12,878 nt of DNA, taken from assembly GCA_945946715.1 (NCBI GenBank), contig CAMEWU010000046.1:1-12878 (forward strand), given 5' to 3'. The notes under the pieces were generated by a model. The model saw nothing but the letters and a program-made list of their open reading frames with translations. It had not been told where the DNA came from and did not search any database. Shown one piece after another: positions 6,344-12,878 of the stretch. Position numbers and translations under genes: made by a program. The number at the start of each line of letters is the position of its first letter. The stretch's first letter is position 1. The stretch comes from an uncultured Clostridium sp. GTDB taxonomy: Bacteria; Bacillota; Clostridia; Lachnospirales; Lachnospiraceae.

Positions 6344-9025
6344 CTATGCGAGTCCATGTTCTTCAATCCAATTTAACATGATAGGCTTTGATTCCTCAAT
6401 TCTTTTTCCTCGAATCTCAAATACGACAATTGTTAATACCGTAAAGAATAATGCAAGCGATACCAATACTGTCAATTCTGTTCCAATGCTTTGTCCACCT
6501 GCAATTGCACTTCTAAACGCATCTACCGAATATGTAAATGGCACAAACTTATGAATCGCAGCTGCAAGCTTACCGGATATCTCTATCGGATAAGTTCCTG
6601 CTGAGCCGGCAAGCTGCAATACCATGAATATAAGCATGATAAAGCTTCCAACCTTACCAAGTAGTACATCAAAGAAGTATTGAATTGACATAAAAGCAAT
6701 TGCCGCAACCGCTGCAACAAGGAATGTTTTTCCCATACTTTCCGGACTAAAGCCTAACGTACCTTTCAAAATCAACATTGCTGAACCTGCCATCAATATT
6801 GCCATCGGATAACAGATAACCGCCTTACTAGACCACCACACAAATCCATTTTTTAATTCACCCGTATATTCTGTCAAAGGATACATCAGACAAAATGCCA
6901 AGCATGCAACCCATAATCCTACCGATAACATGTATGCCGCCATTGCATGACCATTGTTCTCTACATGTGTAATCTGAGTTTCTTCCGTCTCTACCGGAGC
7001 AACAAACATATCGATATTCTTATCCGTTGCTTCATTTTCTCGTACCTCTACAGCACCATCGGCAAGTTCATCATGGAGTTTTTCTGTACCATCCTGTAAT
7101 TCAACCAAGCCATCTTCCAATTCTTTTGAACCGTCTGAAAGCTTAAATGCTCCATCTGATATCTGTGCCGCACCACCGGTAAGATTTGAAACACCGCTTA
7201 ACAAGGTTGTATCATTTTCCACTAATTGCCTGGTTCCCGCCTGTAATGCTAACACACCATTTTCCATCTGTGTTACACCTGAGTCAAGACCTTCTGCAAG
7301 AGTTGATGAACCATCTGCAAGCTTATCTGTACCCATACTAATTGCTTCATTATAACCTTCCAGGGTTGTAAGACCTGTATTCAAGTTGGCAACACCGTTT
7401 GTGTATGTCACAAGTCCGGTCTGAAGACTTGATGTCCCAGACTGTATGGACGTAATTCCGGTATTGATGCTTATCATTCCCGGAATTAATCCTAATGAAG
7501 AATCTGTTCCATCAAGCCCTTCTTTTACGGATAACAACCCCGTCTCCAGACTTGTAATGGCATTCGCTGAAGGAATTAATACCTGATCTGCACCAGTATT
7601 TAATGCATCAATACTATTTGCAAGGTCAGTAACCGTTCCATCCGATCCAACCATTGCCTGAATATTTTCATCTACATTTGTAAGTACAGTATCTGCATAT
7701 CCAACATAATACACTGCACCACCTGTAGGATTCGTTCCATCCGTAACCAATAAACTATCCATTGCAGCTTTAATCGTTTCCTTCTGATCTCCTGTAAGAG
7801 ACGAATCGTTAGCTAAAAGTGTAGTCAGTTTTGTATATGCATCCATGATTTTTGTTTTTGCACTATTTGTATTACTCTCAGCTGTCATAATATAGGAATC
7901 TAACGTGTTCATAGAAGCAACTAAGCCTGTCTGTGAATTATTTACTCCTGCATTCAACGTATCAATCGACGAATCCAATGTATTTAGTCCGCTGACTGCA
8001 GCCCCTAACTGCTGTTGTTTCTCTTCTGTCAACGTTTCTCCAATGCTGTTACTCATCGTCTGCATTCCCACAAGAATTTGTCCACTGCCTTCCTGAAGTC
8101 TTGTTGTTCCATTTGACAGGGAACTAACACCTGCAAGCAAAGTTGCATCATTTGCAGCCAATATTGACGCACCATTTCTTGCACTTGAAACTCCCTCTGT
8201 ATAAGAAGAAAGGCTATGATTCAACTCCTTTGCACCATTTGCCACCTGATAGGCTCCGGTAACGGCATCCTTCTCAAGTGTCTCAACTCCACCATATACC
8301 TGACTTACACCATCATTCACAGCTTCTACTCCGGCTACATAACCAGAAAGCCCCTGTTCCAAGGTTTCAGCACCATTCTTGAATGTAAGAGAACTATTTG
8401 CAAGTACCTGTAAATTCTCTCGAATCGTTTCATTTCCCTCAAGTAACTTATCTTCGCCATCCAGCATTTCCTGTGTTCCATTAACCGCTTCGTCAAAACC
8501 ATCAGCAACCGTTACCAAATTGTCAAATACTGTCTCTGTGTAGGAACGTGTAACCTCTTCTATAATATTTGCCTTAATTTCCTTCATCGCACTTTCTGAT
8601 AACTTCATAGAAATATAGTTCACACCGGGGTTCGTCTGATAGGAAAGAATCATCTTTTTCGGATTGTCATCCATAACTGTAGCTGCATTGGCTGAGAAAT
8701 CCTCCGGAATCGTTATTACCATGTAGTAATTACCTTTTTCCAGTCCATGCTGTGCATTTTCCTCATCAACTACCATAAATGACATCGAATCGTTTTCGCT
8801 TAGTGACTCAGCCAAATCATCACCGACTGACAATGTTTTACCATTATAAATAACGGATTTATCCTTATTCACTACCGCAACCGGGAGTTCCCCAAGATCT
8901 CCATAAGGATCCCACATGGAGGATAAGAATAATCCGGCATAGATGGATGGAATCAAAATGATTGCAACCATTACGACTAATAATAATTTGTTATGTAATA
9001 ATGATTTTAACTCGTTTTTAATCAT
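6344..9025 (-). CDS. yhgE: YhgE/Pip-family membrane protein
   Basis: This 893-aa protein has the YhgE/Pip plan. A membrane helix at about 14-37 is followed by a very long outside region (about 38-690) and then about five helices at 694-716, 735-755, 767-788, 795-813 and 855-872. The C-terminal LAGSAGTYPIE and FVPFTYSVDAFR segments are typical of this family, which shares its fold with ABC-2 permeases. The outside region is rich in LxxGxxxLxxG repeats (for example LADGSSTLAEGLDSG, LSDGSKELEDGLVELQDG), predicted to form a long helical stalk. Relatives include Lactococcus Pip, a receptor for phage c2, and the type VII secretion-linked EsaA/YueB proteins; the normal transported substrate is unknown. 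I chose ATG 9025 rather than the ATG at 9061 because AGGAGG lies 7 bases before it. The divergent TetR gene probably represses it, as in the yhgD-yhgE pair of Bacillus. Confidence 0.9.
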   Translation of the reverse strand: MIKNELKSLLHNKLLLVVMVAIILIPSIYAGLFLSSMWDPYGDLGELPVAVVNKDKSVIYNGKTLSVGDDLAESLSENDSMSFMVVDEENAQHGLEKGNYYMVITIPEDFSANAATVMDDNPKKMILSYQTNPGVNYISMKLSESAMKEIKANIIEEVTRSYTETVFDNLVTVADGFDEAVNGTQEMLDGEDKLLEGNETIRENLQVLANSSLTFKNGAETLEQGLSGYVAGVEAVNDGVSQVYGGVETLEKDAVTGAYQVANGAKELNHSLSSYTEGVSSARNGASILAANDATLLAGVSSLSNGTTRLQEGSGQILVGMQTMSNSIGETLTEEKQQQLGAAVSGLNTLDSSIDTLNAGVNNSQTGLVASMNTLDSYIMTAESNTNSAKTKIMDAYTKLTTLLANDSSLTGDQKETIKAAMDSLLVTDGTNPTGGAVYYVGYADTVLTNVDENIQAMVGSDGTVTDLANSIDALNTGADQVLIPSANAITSLETGLLSVKEGLDGTDSSLGLIPGMISINTGITSIQSGTSSLQTGLVTYTNGVANLNTGLTTLEGYNEAISMGTDKLADGSSTLAEGLDSGVTQMENGVLALQAGTRQLVENDTTLLSGVSNLTGGAAQISDGAFKLSDGSKELEDGLVELQDGTEKLHDELADGAVEVRENEATDKNIDMFVAPVETEETQITHVENNGHAMAAYMLSVGLWVACLAFCLMYPLTEYTGELKNGFVWWSSKAVICYPMAILMAGSAMLILKGTLGFSPESMGKTFLVAAVAAIAFMSIQYFFDVLLGKVGSFIMLIFMVLQLAGSAGTYPIEISGKLAAAIHKFVPFTYSVDAFRSAIAGGQSIGTELTVLVSLALFFTVLTIVVFEIRGKRIEESKPIMLNWIEEHGLA

Positions 9026-9067
9026 ATTACAGCCTCCTTTTAACATCCACTTATTAGACATCTGTCT

Positions 9068-9096
9068 CTTATAACAATGGCTATCTTAATCTACAA
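9068..9096 (-). promoter_or_regulatory. Promoter for the YhgE gene
   Basis: In minus-strand reading, TTGTAG (9091-9096) is followed after exactly 17 bases by TATAAG (9068-9073). A TG one base upstream of the -10 makes it extended. The -35 overlaps the ACAAGTGT motif at 9093-9100. Confidence 0.5.
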
Positions 9097-9216
9097 GTGT
9101 ATATCACGCAATGGTCAGTTATTTCCCATTTTGTGTATTAATATACACTTTTGTATTATTTTGTATATTTAATTCTCAAAATTAAGAATTAATTTAGATT
9201 TTAATTACACACTTGT
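9093..9216. promoter_or_regulatory. Candidate TetR operator sites between divergent genes
   Basis: The 8-mer ACACTTGT occurs on the minus strand at 9100-9093 and on the plus strand at 9209-9216. Each copy overlaps the -35 of the promoter pointing the same way. Between them lies GTGTAT-TAAT-ATACAC (9133-9148), and ATATACACTT (9141-9150) repeats, in reverse, the AAGTGTATAT at 9095-9104. This symmetric layout suits binding by the neighbouring TetR protein on both promoters. The binding itself is inferred. Another small inverted repeat, AATTCT/AGAATT at 9171-9190, is of doubtful meaning in such AT-rich DNA. Confidence 0.45.
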
Positions 9217-9244
9217 TGCTTTATATACATTTATATATTATATT
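9213..9244 (+). promoter_or_regulatory. Promoter for the TetR gene
   Basis: TTGTTG (9213-9218) is followed after 17 bases by TATTAT (9236-9241). An overlapping pair, TTGCTT (9216-9221) and TATATT (9239-9244), also with 17 bases, is an equal alternative. Either would start transcription about 45 bases before the gene. Confidence 0.45.
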
Positions 9245-9291
9245 AAATATTGAAATCGTTAACTATATAATTCCAGAAAAGGAGAATTCAT

Positions 9292-9900
9292 ATGGAAATA
9301 GATTGGACAAACTATGACCCCCATCCGGACCGACGTCAGAGAAAATCATGTATTGCCATAGAAAAGGCTCTGCTTGAGCTTATGCAGACAAAGCCGATTG
9401 ATATGATTTCCATCAGTGAACTTGCAGAGAAAGCCGACGTAAATCGTAAAACGTTTTATAATAACTACAATTCGATCGAAGATGTTGAACAAAGCATCGA
9501 CCGTAAGATTACTGCATTTATATTTGATACCCTTCCAAAAAAAATAACAATCAACAATGAAATAGAAATCTACCATTTACTCCTTAATTTCACATTATCG
9601 ATTGAGCCTTACAAGAAATTACTTGGAAAAATGGCAAAAAATAAAGGCTCGATAACAATTACCGAGCATTTAAAAGACCAGATTCTTCCATATGTAGAAA
9701 AGAGTCTGGAAAACTACAATATAGCAAAGGCCGTCATACCATATATCAACACATATATTGTAGACAGCCTTTCAAGTATCTATTTCCAGTGGTTTAACGA
9801 CAACAATCTGAATGCACAACAGGTAGCTCTGCTTGCCTATAACCTAACCACATCTGCTATTAAACTTGACAATTACCGGGACATTGTTTGTGAATCATAG
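9292..9900 (+). CDS. TetR/AcrR-family transcriptional regulator
   Basis: This 202-aa protein has a TetR N-terminal DNA-binding domain at about 17-65, with helix-turn-helix ISISELAEKADVNRKTFYNNY (40-60), a classic TetR signature. The C-terminal part (about 75-195) is helical and would form the dimer and ligand pocket; I cannot name the ligand. AAAAGGAG lies 7 bases before the start. It is transcribed away from the YhgE gene, the same pairing as Bacillus yhgD/yhgE, so its likely role is repression of that gene and of itself through the shared 267-base spacer. The gene ends 23 bases from the end of a converging gene, and no terminator is visible between them. Confidence 0.93.
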   Translation: MEIDWTNYDPHPDRRQRKSCIAIEKALLELMQTKPIDMISISELAEKADVNRKTFYNNYNSIEDVEQSIDRKITAFIFDTLPKKITINNEIEIYHLLLNFTLSIEPYKKLLGKMAKNKGSITITEHLKDQILPYVEKSLENYNIAKAVIPYINTYIVDSLSSIYFQWFNDNNLNAQQVALLAYNLTTSAIKLDNYRDIVCES

Positions 9901-9923
9901 GGTATTCATTTATACGTTGTATT

Positions 9924-10415
9924 TTACATCTGTTGAACCCGATTCAGATATCTATCCCAGTTCATGATTACATCATCGCAATGCACTTTAATCTGATAAG
10001 TATCAGACGGAAGCGTATCATATTGATCTTCATTCGCTTTTTCAAGGAATAGAACGTAGTCATTCGTATCTTCTATACGTTCTATCCCCTGAAGATACAT
10101 TCCACCGAGATGATTTAGCACTTCATTAAGAGCACTATCGTCCAAAGTAACATCTTTCACCTCTTCTATGAGCTTTTCATTCGCATCATATACTTTCATG
10201 CCATCCTTAATTCCCATAACAATCGAACTATTTTTGAAATAAATCTGTGTCAAATCCGCATAACTTTCAACAAACTGACTGTTCTGGGAATTGTTGCTTT
10301 TAACAATAAGTGCCTCCACTTCCAACACCAAATCCGTCTTGTTATTATTTCTTTTAACTATATGACAATCATCATATCGAAAGTTGTCCACTTCATTCAT
10401 TGATTTGAAACTCAT
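9924..10415 (-). CDS. Hypothetical 163-aa protein
   Basis: I do not recognise this protein. It is acidic and has no signal peptide, membrane helix or cysteine motif (only two Cys). Alternating short hydrophobic stretches (DLVLEVEALIV, QIYFKNSSIVMGI, DYVLFLEKA) suggest a small mainly beta-sheet domain. The pattern of FRYDDCHI near the start and HCDDVIMNWD near the end suggests one compact fold. It starts 40 bases after the alpha/beta hydrolase and has an AAAGGA ribosome site about 9 bases upstream, so it is probably the last gene of the padR operon. The sequence looks like a real coding region: the frame is clean, the start is well placed and the neighbours are tightly spaced. Confidence 0.8.
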   Translation of the reverse strand: MSFKSMNEVDNFRYDDCHIVKRNNNKTDLVLEVEALIVKSNNSQNSQFVESYADLTQIYFKNSSIVMGIKDGMKVYDANEKLIEEVKDVTLDDSALNEVLNHLGGMYLQGIERIEDTNDYVLFLEKANEDQYDTLPSDTYQIKVHCDDVIMNWDRYLNRVQQM

Positions 10416-10454
10416 ATTACCATTTCCTTTCTAAACCTATTGAAATGTATGCAA

Positions 10455-11300
10455 CTAAGATACACAATGCGTAGGGGAATAAACCTCTTCTATCCATCTT
10501 CCAACTATGTTGGTCAACTTCATACGTTGACCGATAAAGCTGTGATTACTTGCAATCGATTCATACTGAATATTACCGCCAGCCTCTGCCAGTTTCGTTG
10601 CTAATGGTTTCAGCATTTTATCCGGAGGGGCAATTGTATCATAAGATGCCTCAACCAATAAGACATTTTTATGAATTAACTCTTCATACCGATTCAAGAC
10701 ACTGAGTTCCTGTTGATTAACAAGTGCATTTTCATACACTTCGCTTGCAGAAGTCATCTTAAGACACTGGCCTTCTGTTTCTATCATCAGGAATAAGTCT
10801 TTTTCCATTTTGTACCGAAAGGCTGCACCAATGTCATAAGCAGCCATAGCAACAACACCTCTAATAAAACCAAGGTCTTTTGCGGCGTTAAGTACCGTCT
10901 GACCACCCATGCTATGACCAACAAGGAAAATGTTGTTCACATCAATTCCGTACTGATCCGCGATGGCAGAATTATGTGCCCATTTCGCTATAGCAATCAA
11001 ATCTTCCTTAAGATTCGTGAACAAATAATTTCCTTCACTTCCCCAGGCACCACGATGATTCATATGAATCACAACACATCCCATTCGCATAAACGCGAGT
11101 TCAAGATCATTATTCGTAGTATATCCCGGGAATCCATGGGACATAATAATGGTTGGATATGGTCCACTGATTCGTCTATCAGGTACAAGCAGATAGCCAT
11201 ATAAGTGACATCCACCACTTACAATATTCAATTCAAATATCTCAGGACAAGATGTTTGATAATCTTCTTCGTATTCAACAAAAGCATTATTTGATTTCAT
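10455..11300 (-). CDS. Alpha/beta hydrolase
   Basis: This 281-aa protein has the alpha/beta-hydrolase fold and is probably a cytosolic esterase or peptidase-like enzyme of unknown substrate. The oxyanion-loop motif HGFPG is at 55-59, the nucleophile elbow GHSMGG puts Ser130 at the active site, Asp221 (SYDTIAPP) is the likely acid and His253 (SNHSF) completes the triad. The open frame extends upstream to 11390 and overlaps the flavodoxin gene. I chose the ATG at 11300 because GGGAGG lies 4 bases before it and because the family fold begins soon after. An alternative is the ATG at 11348, whose ATGA overlaps the flavodoxin stop and would add 16 residues (MNYRYDSDFLGEVGGS) by coupled translation. 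The gene lies in the padR operon. Confidence 0.85.
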   Translation of the reverse strand: MKSNNAFVEYEEDYQTSCPEIFELNIVSGGCHLYGYLLVPDRRISGPYPTIIMSHGFPGYTTNNDLELAFMRMGCVVIHMNHRGAWGSEGNYLFTNLKEDLIAIAKWAHNSAIADQYGIDVNNIFLVGHSMGGQTVLNAAKDLGFIRGVVAMAAYDIGAAFRYKMEKDLFLMIETEGQCLKMTSASEVYENALVNQQELSVLNRYEELIHKNVLLVEASYDTIAPPDKMLKPLATKLAEAGGNIQYESIASNHSFIGQRMKLTNIVGRWIEEVYSPTHCVS

Positions 11301-11344
11301 AGAACCTCCCACTTCACCTAAAAAGTCACTGTCATACCTGTAGT

Positions 11345-11854
11345 TCATTCCTGTAATTGTGAAATAAAGTTTTCCTTTAACCTCTGACAAAACGCCTCTA
11401 TCTTTTCATCATCTTCAACCTTCCTGTTTTCTTTTGGGTCGACCAAAATCAGTTCAGCTTCAAATTCTTCTATACCAATATATTTCTTCATTTTTTTAAT
11501 AGCCTTATCAGCACCACCGCCACTAAAACATGTAAATACTGCGATTTTCTTCCTGCGAATATCCGGGTTTTCTTTTATAAAAGTTCTAACAGGCGGTGTA
11601 AAATTACTGGCCCATACCGGAGTGCCCAAGATAATTCTATCATACTTCTCAACGCTGAATTCATACGGTTGTAATATAGGCTTTTCTCCCATAACAGCAC
11701 TTTTCCCACCCCAGATGAACTTTTTTGCGCCTTCATCCGGATATGCTTTGACTGGTTTGATTTGAATGATATCCGCCTCTATTTTTTCTGCAATTTTATC
11801 TGCTACATATTTTGTATTCTCTGACATTGAATAATATACGATTGCTGTTTTCAT
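11345..11854 (-). CDS. Flavodoxin-family protein
   Basis: This 169-aa protein has the flavodoxin fold. The phosphate-binding loop for FMN is near the start (YYSMSENTKYVADKIA, 7-22), GTPVWASNFTPPVRTF (77-92) forms the second FMN loop, and FTCFSGGGADKA (107-118) the third. It would carry electrons or reduce small molecules such as quinones in the cytosol. A longer frame exists up to 11899, but the start at 11854 is preferred: it overlaps the padR stop as ATGA (11851-11854) and has GGGAG 5 bases upstream. That overlap implies translation coupled to padR. Its natural partner may have been the 4Fe-4S membrane protein now ruined at the head of the same transcript. Confidence 0.92.
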   Translation of the reverse strand: MKTAIVYYSMSENTKYVADKIAEKIEADIIQIKPVKAYPDEGAKKFIWGGKSAVMGEKPILQPYEFSVEKYDRIILGTPVWASNFTPPVRTFIKENPDIRRKKIAVFTCFSGGGADKAIKKMKKYIGIEEFEAELILVDPKENRKVEDDEKIEAFCQRLKENFISQLQE

Positions 11855-12399
11855 TTCTTCTCCCACTCCTTCATCTGTTCTTTCGCCTCTTTGCACCAAT
11901 CCAGATACGCCTCATATGTTTTAATACCAAACTGAACCGTTAAATAATAATACTTATGCGTATCATTCTCCAAATACTGCATCAGATTTTCTGCAAACAT
12001 ATTTAAAACGACTAATTCGTTCCTGCACTTTTCCTCAAAGCGTTCAATGTGCTCCTTTGCTCCCTCAAAACCGTTCTCATTTCCAAAGAAAAGCTTTAAG
12101 AGTGTCTCATATCGAAGTTCATCTTTTTCTGCAGGTTTTTTCAACCACTCTTTTAATGTTTCTTTTCCATACTCTGTAATTGAATAAGAAATCTTCTCCC
12201 GCCCATTGAAACTGGAATCTTCCATAGTCACTTTACCTTCCGTTTCGAGCTGGCTTAAAGTCGGATATATACTTCCATAACTGCCACCCCAGAAAAAACG
12301 GAGAGTCGTATCAAGCCTTTTTTTCATTTCATAACCGGTCATAGACTCATGACTCAACAAACCTAATAAAACATAATCCATCTTCTTTGAATTTGCCAT
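11851..12399 (-). CDS. PadR-family transcriptional regulator
   Basis: This 182-aa protein has an N-terminal PadR winged helix at about 8-80, with the signature GYEMKKRLD (22-30) and YGSIYPTLSQLETEGKV (41-57). A helical C-terminal dimer domain follows at about 90-180, the longer AphA-like PadR type. Such proteins repress their own operon and release DNA when bound by small aromatic or toxic ligands. The frame is open further up to 12426 (MDLKGADRR), but that stretch is the tail of the decayed 4Fe-4S gene. AAAAGGAG, 11 bases before the ATG at 12399, supports the chosen start, although the spacing is slightly long. The palindromic operator at 12770-12790 is its likely target. The flavodoxin start overlaps its stop. 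Confidence 0.92.
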   Translation of the reverse strand: MANSKKMDYVLLGLLSHESMTGYEMKKRLDTTLRFFWGGSYGSIYPTLSQLETEGKVTMEDSSFNGREKISYSITEYGKETLKEWLKKPAEKDELRYETLLKLFFGNENGFEGAKEHIERFEEKCRNELVVLNMFAENLMQYLENDTHKYYYLTVQFGIKTYEAYLDWCKEAKEQMKEWEKK

Positions 12400-12420
12400 T
12401 CTTCTATCTGCTCCTTTTAA

Positions 12421-12734
12421 ATCCATCAGACATTTCTGATTACATTTTTACAGGGGAATACATTTCTCTTTCTCAGATATAATATGTATTCCCGGCAAAT
12501 GCAACAAATGTCTGATTTTAGTTCCGATAATCATAAATGGTGCCATCCAACAGAAATAGTGGCAAAATACTCTTTTTCCCAAAAGTACTGCCGGTATTAG
12601 TATCAGAACTATCACCCCATAGTATACCTTCCATAGCTCCTTGGATAATCAAATAAGGGGACATATATCATATCGTAACCGAAAAAAAGCATGGAAATAT
12701 TCAATAGTAATTCTCTAACATTCTGTCTTTTCAC
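12421..12734 (-). pseudogene. Decayed 4Fe-4S membrane protein (NapH-like), 5' part only
   Basis: Three frames on the minus strand join into one recognisable protein. A GTG at 12734 (GGAAGG 5 bases upstream) opens KRQNVRELLLNISMLFF. After a run of seven T the next frame gives SVTI, a TGA stop, then YMSPYLIIQGAMEGI. A second shift, near 12615, leads to GKRVFCHYFCWMAPFMIIG and on to KCIPL, a TAA stop, KCNQKCLM. This matches polyferredoxin-type membrane proteins with a CxxxCxxxxP motif after the second helix, followed by ferredoxin clusters. The cluster CxxCxxCxxxCP reads C-I-P-L-stop-K-C-N-Q-K-C-L, so the second Cys, the next residue and the Pro are lost. Everything after this point is missing, and padR begins 20 bases later. 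It sits directly downstream of the padR-operon promoter, so it was once the first gene of that transcript. Confidence 0.8.
12425..12516. repeat. Nested inverted repeats upstream of padR
   Basis: ATCAGACATTT (12425-12435) is the exact reverse complement of 12506-12516 (11 bases). Inside it, GGGAATACAT (12454-12463) is the reverse complement of 12484-12493 (10 bases). Together they could form one interrupted cruciform or an RNA hairpin in the leader of the padR message. The repeats fall in the last part of the 4Fe-4S relic. Confidence 0.65.
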
Positions 12735-12767
12735 TAGCACCTTCCATATATCAAACAGATACATCAA

Positions 12768-12796
12768 ATAATATATCAGTTTGATATATTTGTCAA
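12768..12796 (-). promoter_or_regulatory. Promoter of the padR operon
   Basis: In minus-strand reading a perfect -35, TTGACA (12791-12796), is separated by exactly 17 bases from TATTAT (12768-12773). Transcription would begin near 12761, about 27 bases before the GTG of the 4Fe-4S relic and about 360 bases before padR. Confidence 0.8.
12770..12790. promoter_or_regulatory. Palindromic operator, probably for PadR
   Basis: Two perfect 9-base arms, AATATATCA and TGATATATT, are separated by three bases. The 21-base palindrome covers the whole spacer of the padR-operon promoter and part of its -10, an ideal place for repression by steric block. The half-site ATATATCA recurs at 12746-12753 and at 12663-12670. 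PadR as the binder is inferred from position and from the known palindromic sites of this family. Confidence 0.65.
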
Positions 12797-12818
12797 GATA
12801 AAATGCATGTTAGACAGC

Positions 12819-12878
12819 GATTATTCATTATGTATAAAATGAAACCGGAATATTTGACTAATACTCCTCTCATTGACT
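12819..12878 (+). repeat. Direct repeat of 5241-5300
   Basis: These 60 bases match 5241-5300 at 54 positions without gaps. Similarity begins just after the ribosome site of the first copy and continues to the window edge. The six differences are at 12821, 12836, 12864, 12868, 12877 and 12878. The two repeats point the same way and are about 7.6 kb apart. Confidence 0.9.
12830..12878 (+). CDS. Second bacteriohemerythrin copy (start only, cut by window edge)
   Basis: ATG at 12830 opens MYKMKPEYLTNTPLID, which differs from the hemerythrin at 5252 only by E3K and I12T in 16 residues. The DNA is 90% identical over the last 60 bases of the window. The AAGGAG ribosome site of the first copy is not kept (AGCGAT here), so translation may be weak or the copy may be a relic. 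The rest lies outside the window, so intactness cannot be judged. It is divergent from the padR operon, with the palindromic operator about 40 bases upstream of its start. Confidence 0.6.
   Translation, partial: MYKMKPEYLTNTPLID

Noticed and set aside
6344..9025. Repeated pattern in the yhgE region as a CRISPR or tandem DNA repeat
   Set aside because: The periodicity is at protein level (LxxG units); DNA copies are too diverged and unevenly spaced.
9026..9061. Earlier ATG (9061) for the YhgE protein, adding 12 residues
   Set aside because: AGGAGG lies between the two ATGs and points to the one at 9025, where the family N-terminus begins.
9171..9190. AATTCT/AGAATT inverted repeat as an operator
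   Set aside because: Six-base arms in very AT-rich DNA are expected by chance, and it overlaps neither promoter.
12400..12426. Earlier ATG (12426) for PadR
   Set aside because: Its residues belong to the tail of the 4Fe-4S relic, it has a poor ribosome site, and AAAAGGAG supports the ATG at 12399.
12454..12493. Inner inverted repeat as an intrinsic terminator of the padR operon leader
   Set aside because: The loop is 20 bases, the stem has only 10 pairs and no T tract follows. Attenuation is possible but not supported.

Overview
The window looks like chromosomal DNA from a low-GC Gram-positive gut anaerobe, most likely a Lachnospiraceae-type Clostridium relative. This rests on AT-rich intergenic DNA, strong AAGGAG/GGAGG ribosome sites, a DegV protein, an iron-dependent FucO, clostridial-type bacteriohemerythrin, YhgE/Pip with a divergent TetR, and PadR and flavodoxin genes. 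No tRNA, rRNA, IS element or CRISPR array is visible. The species is not identified.

Layout from left to right. (1) 1-3913, minus strand: degV, then a TPR/nucleotidyltransferase-like protein (DUF4037-type, probable DUF4125-type C-terminus), then a YkgJ-type cysteine-cluster protein running off the left edge. A good internal promoter lies at 3014-3042. (2) 4074-5647, plus strand: fucO and a bacteriohemerythrin, 29 bases apart and probably one transcript, ending at a perfect hairpin. (3) 5749-6213, minus strand: a frameshifted relic of a small two-helix membrane protein. (4) 6344-9900: a large YhgE/Pip membrane protein, minus strand, divergent from a TetR regulator. The spacer holds both promoters and an 8-base motif shared by both -35 regions. 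(5) 9924-12796, minus strand: an operon padR, flavodoxin, alpha/beta hydrolase, unknown 163-aa protein. Its near-consensus promoter has a palindrome filling the spacer between -35 and -10. The first gene of this transcript is a decayed 4Fe-4S membrane protein (12421-12734), not predicted as an open frame because it is broken by frameshifts and stops. (6) 12830-12878, plus strand: the first 16 codons of a second hemerythrin copy, 90% identical over 60 bases to the start of the one at 5252, cut by the window edge.

Taken together, the window holds several genes that deal with redox, iron and oxygen: an Fe(II) alcohol dehydrogenase, two hemerythrins, a flavodoxin, a lost 4Fe-4S protein and a Cys-cluster protein. 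The points most worth a second look are the 4Fe-4S relic beneath a PadR operator, possible palindrome-templated damage in its cluster motif, a hemerythrin with Gln in place of one iron-binding His, and the uncharacterised TPR-nucleotidyltransferase-YkgJ unit.
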